Position numbers and translations under genes: made by a program. The notes under the pieces are model-generated. The model had not been told where the DNA came from and made no database searches. It saw only the letters and a program-made list of their open reading frames with translations. A DNA stretch of 64,000 nt, taken from the NCBI RefSeq assembly GCF_042453785.1, contig NC_091670.1, positions 4,345,001 to 4,409,000 of the forward strand, written 5' to 3'. Source of the stretch: Malus domestica. Taxonomy: Eukaryota; Streptophyta; Magnoliopsida; Rosales; Rosaceae. Of the stretch, positions 45,011 through 57,300 are shown piece after piece; position 1 is the stretch's first letter; the number at the start of each line of letters is the position of its first letter.

Positions 45011-46314
45011 GTATGTTATGGCTGCCTATCAATATGTTATTAGATGGTCTTACCACAGGGACTGAATGTTTACTTATTTTAGCTTGTGGTCTGTTGATTG
45101 ATTCCATGGTACTTGCTTCACATGTTGTTTTGATCATGAGAAGAGTAATCATAAGTGAATAGCATTTTAAGTATTCTTGAAATAACTTTCTCTGTGTGAA
45201 ACATTTGAGATTTAGAGCGAAAATTCTCACATGACACCATTTCCAATATTTCAAACGTTTAATTTTAGATGGGTGTGATATCGTTTAATTACACTAAACT
45301 TATACCCTCTAGATAGGGAATGCATTGAATTATGCTCCACAAGTTGTTAGGGAAACGAAAGAGAGCAACAGGGTTGTGATTAAGGCTGGTGAGTCCAACG
45401 GGTTTGTGGGAGGAGATTTTATACTAATGAAAAGCTTGTGAATGATTTTAGGCAGATTCATGAGAGGGAACGTGTGAAAAGGTTGAATCAGTTTGAGACT
45501 GCTAGAGGGAGTTCGGGGGTGAAATTGGTGGGCAAGTATTCAATGAAGATGGACAAGTGAAAGAATGCTTCAAGGGATGTCTTGACACCCAAGATTGGGC
45601 GTGGTTTAGCAGACAAGGTGAGGCGGCAGGGGTTTTAGATGTGTTGGATACACCACAGGGGATGGATGTTGCATTGAGAAATCATAGGAGAGTTGAGTGT
45701 GTGATGCTTTTGTCGGATAATTAAGGTATTGTGGATGTTGTGATGGAGGCAAAGTTGAGATGTATGTTTGAAGATGGTTGTTGTGGTGGATTCTAGCTTT
45801 TATTGGAATGAAATGTTGAGTAGAAAGGTTAAGAAGGAGGCTGATTTCGGTTGTGGGGAAATGGAAAGACCATCACGTGTTGAAGATATTGGACTGGACA
45901 TACAAGCCAGAGGAAGAACAAAGTTTGCATAACTGGAATGGTGAGGTTGATGCTGCGAGTGAGGACGAGGAAATCAAAGTTTTTGTTGGTGTGTTTTTGC
46001 GCGCGTGCGTGCATGTGAATGAAAATTTGCGAAGGATGATACTGGCAGATGGTGGGAGCTTGACTCGGATGCTGAGGCCATTTCACCACAATCATGTCGA
46101 TGACACGAATCCTTCTGAATCCTGGTTGGCGATCATGTATGCTACTGAGCCTGTGATTTTGGTCAGTCAGGTAAGTTCGCTTTCCTCTCCTTGGCTAGTG
46201 TACTAGTGCTTCATGTTAATGTCATCACAACTACTGTCCTTGAAGAAAATGGAGCATGTATATGTTATTTACCTTATTTTGCGCACATTAAAACACAGAC
46301 GAAAGGCACAAGGA
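45011..46314 (+). other. relic B intron tail and unidentified 1-kb insert
   Basis: Homology with relic A (2155-2455) runs to about 45,315, exactly where relic A has its next exon. From 45,316 to 46,314 the sequence is unrelated to relic A; homology resumes with 2695 onward. The insert has coding character in pieces, for example YAPQVVRETKESNRVVIKAG near 45.33 kb and a 117-codon frame at 45853-46206 (KWKDHHVLKILDWTYKPEEE; ESWLAIMYATEPVILV), with frame changes between. I do not recognise the family. Confidence 0.55.
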
Positions 46315-46717
46315 AAATTTACATTATGGAGCTTGCCATTTGCGTTACACGGTAAATATGCACCATATGTTTGTAGAACTTCAAAGTGACAAAGGTTGTG
46401 TACTGATCTCATTATATACTTTGATTAATTTCGTGGCATGTTCAGGGCACTAAAATGTTGACAGAACTGAGGAATTCTGTTTAAGAGAGTTGCAGGAAAA
46501 AAAAAATGCTCACAAAGATTGTGAGGTAGTTATTTTGCGATCAATTGGTTTACATATGGTTTGTTGGCTTTGTTTTTCTTACGAGACTAAATGGTGACCG
46601 CTACATATAGACGTACAAAAGGGAGCACAAGTAGTGCTCTCCTATATTTCTACAAACGTACATAAGGGAGCACGAGTAGTGCTCTACTAAATTTCTGCAA
46701 TGTTTCTCTGTAGCAGA

Positions 46718-49700
46718 TTATGTCACGTATTGACCCCCTACTTGAGAAGAAATAATTATTTTGCTCTTACTTTCATCCAGGACCAATTGGTTGAGTCGCT
46801 GAAGCAATAAATCAAAATCATCTTGGGTCCTTAAGAGGGTGAGACGAACATATCGATCTTCAGCTCCAAATTCAGCACCTGGACGACCATTAACATTCGC
46901 TTCTTGTTTCAGAACTTCATAGCAATCTTTATCCTCTTCCCTCTCGCACTTCACCCATGCATAGGCTGCAAATTCATTTGATCGTCAAAACATAATTTTC
47001 ACTTTTTCTGTCACCAAATTGATAAATCATTACACGCAGACACTTGCGCACTTCTGTACGGTGTTTACAATAAAATATGTCATCATGAACATTAAACTCT
47101 CATTAACTTTGAAAGGTGCAACGTCCTATGTTTATACAGGAATTCTTAAATTAAGTAACCTACACACACGTACTCTAGCATGTTTCGAAAATCACAGGAT
47201 GAGTTATAGTACATTACCTGGTGAAGGCTCTCTAATATTCTTGAAGAAGTTGCAGTATTTGGGTTCAAACTTTTGAAGAGTAAAGCGGTTTGACAGAGAC
47301 AGGATGTTTGTCAAATTTTACCAGCGTTTCTTCAAAGTGTGGTATCCGAACTAAAGATTTCCCTGCCTCCGGTTTCAAGGACGACATTTAGAAGCTTCAA
47401 AGCTCTTAGCTGAGCATCTCGAGAAATACCTAAGCTACTCATGAGTATATGCTGGGTGATCCTTTGGTACACAGACTCATCCTTTACCAATGCCCACCTG
47501 CACAAGGCAAAACATTAATATGATTTGCCTAAAGGGGCTTTACTTAGGGTTTAGGGTGATAAAATTCAAGCAGAATATCTCCCTATAAAATTCAATGGAT
47601 GTGGAAGAATATGTTTTTGTTTTATACAACGATATATTTACATTAAGGGTGGGGAGAATGTGGAAGAAAATGTTGGTTAGTATGTTAAGTACCCGAATCT
47701 AGTACCGGCATGGCCAGTGAGTTTAGAAATTGTAAATATCATGAGATCGTCATCTGCTGGAGCAGGAATTGCTGTAAAATGTGGCCAGTAGTATACACGA
47801 TCATAGATTGCCTTAGCATTCGGGCCTTGAAAAATTGCCTTCTTCAGCTGCCCATCTGGATTGTTTGGTGAGGTTACAAACTCAACAACATTTTTAGTAG
47901 CATCCGAAGTATTCTGCAGCAAGGCAGCATCTCCTTGAAACATATAGTCCATTGATCGGAAAAACTCCGTTTGCATTTGGTAAAGCTGTGAAAATTCACA
48001 TCGAAATCATGTATATCAATATTAAATAGTTTTAGTCATTGCTGTAAAGTCAGAAGTCGGATCTTACACTGTAATAAGGAATTGAAGCTACAACACTTGA
48101 AGGTGAAGAGTTGAAGTTATTGGAAGTCGACAGTGCGTTAACTGCAGCTGTTCGTGGCAAGAATTTCTGTCGGGGATGTTTCCTGGCCGACGAGCACACA
48201 GCTCCCCGAGAGGTTGGCGCTGGTTGATACTTTCTATCAGGCTTCTGCTTTACTGGCGGGCTTGTCGGGCAAGGCCTGTCGGGCAAGGCTTGTCGGGTAA
48301 GGCTGAAAGAGAAGGACAGAATTAACTTTGAAATGTGCCTTTGTGAGGCCTTAGGTGTAGGCCTTGAGGCTCACAATCAAGATTAACTTTTGAGTGCTCA
48401 GGCGTGCCACTGCCATCTTCAGCATGGCAGATGTAAAACGGATGTTGAATTTTAATTGTATATATACTCAAGAGACTATTTTAGTTATAACAGGTGCCTT
48501 TGTAGGGCCTTAGGTGTAGGCCTTGAGGCTTCCTGTTAATAACTAACTTAATATTTGAATATATACATATAATTCGTTTCATTGGTTATATAAATCTTAT
48601 AACCATTATACTTCTGATTACCCGAACCCGAAGGACAGAATAAATCCAAATAGGTGCCTTTGTGGTGCCTTAGATAGGCCTTGAGGCTTTCCATCAGAAT
48701 TCCTTCCATACTCATCGTTCTAGCCCGAATGACAGAATGAATCCAAATAGGTGCCTTTGTGGGGCCTTAGGTGTAGGCCTTGAAGCTTCCCATCAGGATT
48801 CATTCTATACTCAACGTTCTATGATAATCATAATATAATAGAAATAAAACTAGGTGATAGATCGATTACTTGCGCCCCAAGTAACTTCGAACTTCTTGTT
48901 TATCAAAGCTTGTCGTGGATGGGTTAAGTCCACATAAGGTCTTTTTTTATGCCTTGAGGCCAAGGACTTTTGGATGATCAAATCTTACATGCCCGAGGGT
49001 TTAGAACTTAGATCTGGTTTGAACTGTGAAGATATATTCAAACCGGATTCAAGTGCTGATAGAAACTTTTAATAGCCATATTACTATAAATAACTTGAAT
49101 ACAATTTGTAGTATACAACATATTGCTAGGCTAATGAATGAAAAGACAAAAACAAAGAGGGTCGGGCAAGGTTTAACCTTGTCGGGCAAGGCTGATCGGC
49201 TTGCAACTTCCTATCTTTGTGGTTTATCAAGGGGGTTGAGAGCATTTTAGAAAAGGGGTAGGGAGATGAGTTTACAAAAGAAATCGATACTACGACGGGT
49301 TCTTGACCAGGTAGCAGAGCTATTACAAAGGTTTATCCGGAGAAGGATGAAGGTTTGGGCTGACTACAGATTCGTTTTGAAGGCAAATATGGTTTTGAGC
49401 AGAGTTTGTGCTTGTATTTGTTTGGTTGTTTGAGTGTCCTGAGCTTTGATTCCTCTCTCCTCTTTTATAGACATTTTGACTTAGCCTCCTGTAGCGACAA
49501 CCTTGCCCGAATGTGGTTTGAAGGATAGTGACTCATCAGCTATTTTACTTGTATTGCCACTATAAAATACTTTTGGGCTGATTAGCTGGCAGGTCTATAC
49601 CACTTGGCCCTTGGGTAGGTGAGCAAGTGGTGCAAATGATCTGCACCTAGTCGGGAAAGACCATTTCTGCCTTCTGGACTTGGGCTGGTCTCCGGGCTTT

Positions 49701-49917
49701 TCTCTTCTTTGTTGGGCCAACTTCCTTTGGAGCCCAAAGTTTAAGTTTTAACCCAAACAGCAGCATTGAGAAGTTGGGTTGAGCCAGCACCAAAAACAAT
49801 GTATCTCCCTTCAGTGACCGCATTTCCGACAATGGTATGAATTTCGCGGATGTGCCTCTCAAGCTCTGCTGAGATGCGAGATTGATCAGGGAAGACATAG
49901 TTCATTAGATGCCATCC
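46718..49917 (-). pseudogene. TAR-like (alliinase-domain aminotransferase) pseudogene B
   Basis: Minus-strand exons: 49917-49765 joined to 48148-48068 (split by a solo LTR), 47985-47693, about 47497-47220, and about 46966-46718. Motifs: IVGNAVTEGRY and GAGSTQL; FVTSPNNPDGQL, the PLP-fold NPDG; SKLTGHAGTRFG, holding the PLP-binding Lys; WALVKDESVYQRI; CEREEDKDCYEVLK. TAR-family enzymes are PLP-dependent aminotransferases, the best known making indole-3-pyruvate for auxin. The third exon has a frameshift after GREIF and a stop near KKRW. The EGF-like N-terminal region is not found. It is convergent with SOL1 relic B. Confidence 0.85.
48149..49759 (-). mobile_element. solo LTR of the Tat-type family, TSD GCAGC
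   Basis: A 1,611-bp LTR, inverted relative to the element at 33.2 kb: it starts TGTTCGTGGCAAG and ends GTTTTAACCCAAACA. GCAGC lies at 48144-48148 and 49760-49764. Joining the flanks restores a continuous TAR-like reading frame (...STQLLNA/AVNALS...), so insertion was into an exon. It differs from the LTRs at 33.2 and 41.4 kb at many sites. Confidence 0.93.
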
Positions 49918-51050
49918 TGCTACTAAAAAATCAGCTTAATGAAATCCCGTAAGAACTGAGCTATTTTGCGTAAATAAAGATTTGATTCACTTGAAAGCCT
50001 TTCCCAAATTTCTACTTTGTAGGTGTGATATATGCTTGTGAAAATAAGGCTGGCCAAAGCTCCACACAACACAAAGAAGCCGAATTAGATGATAGAATTG
50101 GGAGTTGGGTGCGCGACGCTAATATTAATTAGACCGAACAAGCCTAAGACCATGCACAACCCTTTTCTTTGGTTAAACCTTAAAAAATTAAGCCACAAAT
50201 TTTAAAGCCATAACCTAGAAACAATTGTTTTTCTTCCATTGATTATGGCTTAAAATTTAAGCCACACATAATTAAAGAATAATTCTAGTCTAATTTTTTT
50301 TCGTTAACTTTTAAAAAAATAAGATTTATGTCGATTATTCTAATTTATTTTTATGAACATTTTTACCTAAAAATATTTAAATTCTAAAAAGGTGTATGCT
50401 CTATTGATAATCTTCTACCGACCGTAAACACCTTTATAGGGTTGTTTGGTGTTGGAGGTGGAATTAAAATTTTAACAATACGAGCCCGCAACTCCTTAGC
50501 ATTTTTGTTTGTACTTATAGCATCATCTTTGCTAATAAAAATTCATACCAAATAACAAGCAATATTTTCATCACTTGACCAATCAGGTCCTCTCACATGA
50601 TCTTTTGGCAATTTGAAAAATTTAGAAATAGGATGAAGTACTTTTGGGAAGTGGGTAGAAAGATAAAAAAAAACCGAAAAAAATGTATGAGGAAAGTGGT
50701 ATGTGTTTGGATGTTTGACCATATACATATATAATTATAAAGTTTTAAGGTGAAATTTGAGTTAAATATTTTTTAATTGTTTTAACAGTTAAATTTAAAA
50801 TTAGGCCATCAGAATTATTATTTTTTATTTTTTACTGTTGTATATACTCATATTCAATTACATCTATTGAATTTAATGTAATTATAAATATTTTTTAAAT
50901 CTAGATGGTTGGATTAATCAACAACCCATTGGTTATAGCTGTTGGATGGCCGAAAGAGTTGTTAGACTCATGATTAGTGGCCGACAAGACTGTAGGACAA
51001 AGCTGCAGTGCTGGGTCCCAGTGACGGCTTTGTCGCGTACATTTCAAACT
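49918..51050. other. intergenic, nothing recognised
   Basis: AT-rich DNA with no supported gene. The expected first exon of the TAR-like gene, including its EGF-like part, should lie here, but I cannot find it. Confidence 0.5.
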
Positions 51051-51053
51051 TAG

Positions 51054-51392
51054 TACTGATTTGGTATTGATGTGCATTGAAAAAAAATTATTTTTGCTGT
51101 GCGTGAGAATAAGCAGCTGTGAAATAAAGCTGTAAAGTGTTTGGTAAACTTTTTTGTAAAAATGCTTTTGAAAAAAAAAAACAGTATTATAGTGTTTGGT
51201 AAACTTTTATGTTAAATAAATGTGAAAAAAAAACCGACTTTTCAAAGCTGGGTTTTGCAGCTTCTTGTTTTCTGTTTTTTTTCACCCAAAACTGTAAAAA
51301 AAAAACTGAAGTTGAATGTTTACCAAAGACAAAAAAACTTCCAACTTTTTTTATACCAACTTTTTTTAATTACCTCAATCTTAAACTGCACC
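51054..51392. mobile_element. Tourist-like MITE at left edge of SOL1 relic C, TSD TTA
   Basis: A 339-bp element has ends GTACTGATTTGGTATTGATG and CTCAATCTTAAACTGCACC, imperfect inverted repeats similar to those of the MITE at 8932. TTA lies at 51051-51053 and 51393-51395. The interior is rich in A and T runs. Homology to relic B starts immediately at its right end but not at its left. Confidence 0.8.
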
Positions 51393-52850
51393 TTAGTCAT
51401 TACCAATTCTTTTGTTGTTCACAGGTTGCCCTTGTTGCAAATTATCATGGGATGGCACGCAGGATAAAAGGTAATCAATTTACATCCATAAAAGCTCTTC
51501 ACGGACCAATGCTGATTGATAACTTGATACTGCGGTCTTACCTTTTTGATATGCTGTTGTATATATATTTCTCGTTCTTTGTTTTTCTTTTGCCTTTTAT
51601 AAGCTGGAAACCTTGTCCTCTTAATGGAAAAACCTGTCAACCTTTAGCTCTCTTGGAACATCTTTGACAGCAATGGAAAAAGCAAACCGATTTGTTTGTT
51701 GAACATTTGTCCTGAATAATTGTCATCATTCATTTCCATTACTCTTCTTCAATTTTGTACGTTGACGTCAGTGAGAGTGTAGGTTTTGATCATTATTCAA
51801 TTTTACCTATGATGCCCAATGTGTTCAGGTTTTTAAATGTTTCTTTTGTAGTGTGAAACAAGCATGGTGATGTAAATAGTAGGTCTTACAGTGTTACCGT
51901 AATGTTATGAACATTGCCGATTACTTCTAATTTGATTATGGATTTTCGGATGGTGCCTAACAATATGTGTAAGTTCATAATAACACTATCCCAGAATTTA
52001 TGCCAATGCTTATTAATTTTTATTTTGCACATATGCTCGTCTTTTGATCTAAATTAAATTACAGGAAAGATTATTTTGCATGTCCAAACAACAAGACATT
52101 CCGGTTCTTAGCAAGTGTATATAGTTGCTCTCACTACAATATGTCATTGCGCAAGGAATTTGAGGGAGAGATTACGAATCAAGCTTTCTGGTATGATGGC
52201 TTGAAACATTACAAATTATTACAGGTATATTTTTCTTCTGTTTGATATTCATCTATTGTTTCTTAAGACACCTGTTGTAGGTACCCTATATATGGAGGCA
52301 TGCAAGATTGGAACTACAAAAATGGTGGCTGTCTTGAATTGACCTTGGAGATTAGTGGTAACAAATGGCCTACTGCTAATGAGGTCAGGCATCAGTTAGG
52401 GCGAGTGTTTGCAACCTTTAGGTATCGTTTGGTATGCAGACGGGATGGGACGAAACAGAATGGGATGGAACGGGACGGGACGGAACGGAGAGGGAGCAAA
52501 GATGCCCTCGGATGGAAACAAGGAAGAAGAAGGAGACGAAGAGTTTATAATTTTGTGTTCCACGGATGTGGAACGAGTCGTTCCAGGGGGTGAGGCGGAA
52601 TGAAAATTCATCCAAAATTCGTCACATGGAACAACGCGTTCCACTGGTTTTAGGCGTACCAAACGTGGGACAGAACACCTCGTCCCACTCCATTCCGTCC
52701 CGTCCCACGTACCAAACGGTACCTTAAATATAAAACGATATTCTTTAGCCAAGTTTATCATGTATATGAGGATACGGTTACGCCCTTGGTGTAGCCATAG
52801 GTCCAATGGAACTTAGGGGGGGTGGGGACAGAACTTTGCATGGTACTGGC
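51393..52850 (+). pseudogene. SOL1/carboxypeptidase D-like relic C
   Basis: Pieces 51425-51470 (VALVANY, then a one-base deletion in the following PWDG-coding part), 52065-52190 (DYFACPNNKTFRFLASVYS, open) and 52281-52383 (YPIYGGMQDWNYKNGGCLE, open). Intronic sequence matching relics A and B continues to about 52,850, interrupted by a MITE. Donors here are intact GT, unlike B. It lacks all upstream exons and the zinc ligands, and nothing downstream is recognisable, so it is a fragment. It is the least mutated of the three relics in these exons. Confidence 0.82.
52421..52723. mobile_element. MITE with TSD TTA (Tourist-like)
   Basis: A 303-bp element has ends GGTATCGTTTGGTATGC and ACGTACCAAACGGTACC, flanked by TTA at 52418-52420 and 52724-52726. 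Subterminal GGGACGGGAC/GTCCCGTCCC blocks pair with each other. Relics A and B have no insert at this point. It has no transposase. Confidence 0.9.
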
Positions 52851-53767
52851 TGTTCATATTTTGAGTGGCAATATAAAACCACGAATTGTCAATCCATAGC
52901 TTGCCTTGCCTTAATTTTTGCACAACAGGACACGTGATTTAAGTCCTTGCTTTCCATATTGTGAATGGCAATATAAAAGCAAGCAGCAGAACACCTGAGA
53001 AGTATTTAAGGATATAGAGAATGCCTGATCCATCCAAAATTTATATAACATCTCTAATGTAGCTCTTTAGTTTATACCCTACTTTTCTTTGTAATTTATG
53101 GCAATTTTAAGTTACTTCATTCTTAGATTTTGGTCGTTTCCTGTGTTGAATGTTTTCCCTCATTGCCCTTATTTTCATCTATTGTTCCTGTTTTGACATA
53201 TCCGCTTTGCAAATAAAAGTATGTTCGGACTTGTTAACGGAAAAGAAGAAAACTATTTTCAGACTACTCCTGGAAGTTTTCCTCTGTTTGCTAGTCATTT
53301 GTGAATTTTTTACGCTTTGATTGTGATGTGTAAAGGCTTGGTTGTTGTTATAGGATTCACCCCACTTAATGGTGTTCTAGGATGCATACAGCCAACCCTA
53401 CTTAGTGGGATAAGGCTTGGTTGTTGTTGTTGTTGATTGTGATGTGTGATTTTTAGTGGACTATAGGAAATTTAAAGATGTGTTGCATTCAGTTTGATCC
53501 CCCAGAGTGCTTCAGAACTTAGAAGAAACCATCATTTCATGAATGCTTGTGTCTTCTGAAAAAATAAAATTGATATCGTGCCAAATTAATTGTAAATCTT
53601 AATAGGGTGGAAGAAAGAATTCCTTTCCGTGAGACATAAGCATCCATCTCCTCCTCTGACCATCTTTTTTAATTTTATTTTCGAATTTACTATTATTAGG
53701 GGGAGGGGGGAGATTTTCTGATTTCTTGCTTCAATTGGGATTTCAAGAATCCAAGTGTGATTAAATT
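52851..53767. other. intergenic with a (TTG)n-ended retroposon tail
   Basis: No gene is supported. At about 53388-53440, CCAACCCTACTTAGTGGGATAAGGC... runs into GTTGTTGTTGTTG, the typical 3' end of plant RTE-type LINEs or of SINEs that borrow that tail. Its 5' end cannot be placed. Confidence 0.5.
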
Positions 53768-54358
53768 TTGTTTGTGTTTAATCAAAGAGGAGTATATCTC
53801 ATCTTACTAATCTATGTGGATAATAAATCGCTCACAGGAAACAATACTTATCAAATGGCTCAGTTGACAAAGAGATTGGGCACTTTATTTTCCATGAAGG
53901 ACTTGGGTCGTCTCAACTACTTCCTAGGTGTTGAAGTAACCTGCTCGGGTGATCAAATGCATCTCACAGAGTCCAGGTATGCCCTGGACTTGCTGGAATG
54001 TACTAAATTTATCAATGCCAAGCCATTCTCGACTCCAGTTTCTTCTGGACAGAAACTGAGTGCTTTTGGGGGTGAATCATATAGTAACCCTGAATTATAC
54101 CGAAGTGTTGTAGGCGCCCTACATTATATGACAATTACGAGACCTGATTCTTATGTTGTGAACCAAGTGTGTCAGTTCATGCATTCATCCAACAACACTC
54201 ATTGGAGGGCAGTTAAAGAGGATCCTACGTTATTTGAAGGCTACCTATGATCAGGGTCTTGTTTATAGACCTCGAGGTGTACAATTGACTGGAGGCTTCT
54301 GTATATACTTGGGTAAAAACTTAATATCGTGGAGTTCGAAGAAACAGAAAACAGTTTC
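53768..54358 (+). pseudogene. old copia relic, RT/RNase H part (left half)
   Basis: Frame 53768-54250 reads LLIYVDNKSLTGNN (catalytic YVDD changed to YVDN), SMKDLGRLNYFLGVEV and ELYRSVVGALHYMTITRPD. After a frame change it continues as the RNase H start (GLVYRPRG, NLISWSSKKQKTVS) up to 54,358. A younger copia element has inserted after KTVS, and the remainder resumes at 59,348. There is no 5' portion of pol. The changed catalytic box and frameshift make it long dead. Confidence 0.88.
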
Positions 54359-57300
54359 TGTTAGTTGATTAAGGTCTAAACTGTATTTTCCTTACTTTAG
54401 CAAGTGTAAATAAATCAGTTAGTGATCAAGGGCTGAGATTAGATGATATTGTGCTAGGCTTGGATGTAAACATGTGTCAAGATCTCATAGGGTCTTGTAA
54501 TGAATGGTATGATGAGCTCATAGGCTATGTAGCTTCTCTCTCCCTAGTAGTCATGTAAATGTTGAGGAAAGAAGGAATATATGCAGCAGAGCATTCTTTG
54601 GCTCTCTCTGAGATTTTTGAGAACTCTCTCTGTCTTTTCATTTTCTCTCTAAAAACTTCTTCTTCTTATGCACATTTCTAAATACATCACTACATAACAG
54701 GAAAGTCCAACATGGTATCCAGAGCCTAGGTTCGATTTCGGACTGGGCGTTGAATTCTGTGAAATTGTGTGAGAGAATCCAACGTGAAATCTCTCCATTT
54801 CATTCCGATTCAAGCTAAATGGCTGGATCTGGAAGCGGTGATTTACGAGCTCCCGTTTTTGATGGAACGGAGTTCGAGTTCTGGAAAGTGAGAATGGTCA
54901 CCATTTTCAAATCGTATGGGATATGGAAATTGGTTGACAAAGGGATTGTTATTCCAGATTCGAAGAAGAAAGGAGAAAAGAAGAAAACAAAGAAGGAGAA
55001 AGACGAGGAAGATTCATCCTCATCGGATGATGATGAAGGAGATGATGACGAGTTGGACGCACACATGGAAGATCAGCTCATGAAAGATGCTAAGGCACTG
55101 GGCATTATTCAAAGTGCTGTCTCGAAGGAGATCTTCCCTCGGATTGTGAATCAAGAGACCTCAAAGGGTGCCTGGGATCTACTCCAGGAGGAGTTTCGCG
55201 GCGATGAACAGGCAAGATCTGTTAAACTTCAAAGTTTACGTCGTGAATTTGAGTATATGAGAATGAAGGAGAATGAATCTCTATCTGTCTATCTTACTAG
55301 ACTATTTGAATTAATTAATCAAATGAAATCTTATGGTGAGAACCTCACTCATCAAAGAGAAGTTCAAAAGGTTTTGATTAGTTTGTCCAGTAAATATGAT
55401 CCAATCTGTGTTGTGATTGAAAGAACTTCTTATTTGAATACTGTGACTGTGCAAGAAGTGGTAGGATCTCTTAAGAGTTATGAGCTTAGATTGAGTAGAC
55501 ATGTTGATGAAATTACAAGCACGGAGCATGCTTTCTCCACTATGGGTCTTGTACCTAAAGCACAGAATAGGCCACTCACACAGGGAAATCACAGTAAGGG
55601 AAAGAAGAATTGGAAGTCTATGTCTAGGAAGTGGGAAAACAACACTCGACAGCCTGAAAGACAGGGCGAGATCACTGAGGGTGTTAAACAAAAGTGCAAG
55701 ATCTGTGATAAGGCTCATCATGGAGAGTGTTGGTTCAAAGGAAAACCTAAGTGTCATAACTGCAACAGATTTGGACATGTAGTGAGAGATTGTCACCAAC
55801 CAAAGAAAAATCATACTGCAAATTATTTGAATCATGTTCAAGATAATGCAATGATGTTCTATGCCTGTCATAAGGCCTCTGTGCAAGAAAACAATGGTGT
55901 TTGGTATTTGGACAGTGGTTGCAGTAACCACATGACCAGTACTGAATCATTGATGATCAATATTGACAGAAGTATAAGGTGTAAGGTGAAAATGGGCACA
56001 GGGGAATTGGTTGACTCAGTTGGCAAAGGCACACTGATTGTGGAGACCAAAAGAGGCACTCGGTTCATACCAGAAGTAATGATTGTACCTGGTTTGGATG
56101 AAAATCTTCTCAGTGTAGGACAAATGGTTGAACATGGCTATTGGTTGTTGTTTGGTAATTTCATGGCCTGCATATTTGGAGATCGTGAATTGCAAGATCA
56201 TATAGCCACTGTGAAAATGAAGGGAAATAGATGCTTTCCACTAATGTTTAATCATGTGGATCATATTGTAGCAAATATTGCTACCACTGAAGGTAACACA
56301 TGGAAATGGCACAGAAGATTTGGGCACCTAAACTATGACAGCCTGAGAATGTTACAAGAAAGGAGTATGGTGTATGGTCTGCCATATCTAAAGGAGTACA
56401 ATCAGGTATGTGAAGGGTGTGCTACTGGAAAGGCTCACAGAGAGGCTTTTAGCAAAGAACAGAAATGGAGAGCAAAGTTGCCATTAGAACTTGTACACAC
56501 AGATGTGTGTGGACCCATGAGTGAAACACTTGGAGGTAGCAGGTATTTTCTCACCTTCATAGATGACAAGTCCAGAATGTGTTGGGTCTATTTTCTGAAG
56601 TGCAAATCTAAGGTATTCAGAATTTTTAAAATGTTCAAGGCCATGACTGAATTACAAACTGGTTACAAACTGAAGAAAATCAGAAGTGACAGATGAGGAG
56701 AGTACACATCTCTAGAATTTGAAAGATTTTGTGAAGATGTTGGTATTGAAAAGCAACTCACTGTTGCTTATTCTCCCCAGCAAAATGGTATTGCTGAAAG
56801 GAAGAATCGTACCATAGTTGAGATGGCAAGAACCATGCTCTATGAAAAAAAATTACCACTCAAGTTCTGGGGTGAAGCAGTTCACACTGCTGTCTACTTG
56901 CTTAACAGGTGTCCTACCAAAGCACTAGAGAACAAGACTCCTTTTGAAGAATTCTGTGGTAGAAAACCAGGGGTAAAACACTTGAGAATCTTTGGTTCTG
57001 TTTGCTACACTCATGTGCCAACCCAGTTAAGACAAAAACTGGACAGAAATGTGTATTTGTTGGATATGGGACAAGAGAAAAGGGTTACAGGGTGTATGAT
57101 CTGAAACACAACAACATCATTGTCTCAAGGAGTGTTATTTTTGATGAAGATGCTGCTCTTAATTGGGAGAATATGGAAACTGTGCATTTCTCGGTACCTT
57201 TCTCAGAAGCTAATGAGGGTATAAGCATAACTGAGATAGAAAATGGCGTGTGTGAAGAAACTAATATTAGTTCCTCTGGTTTATCTTGCCCAAATACAAG

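Noticed and set aside
55311..55931. 206-codon minus-strand frame
   Set aside because: Antisense shadow of the copia gag-pol frame.
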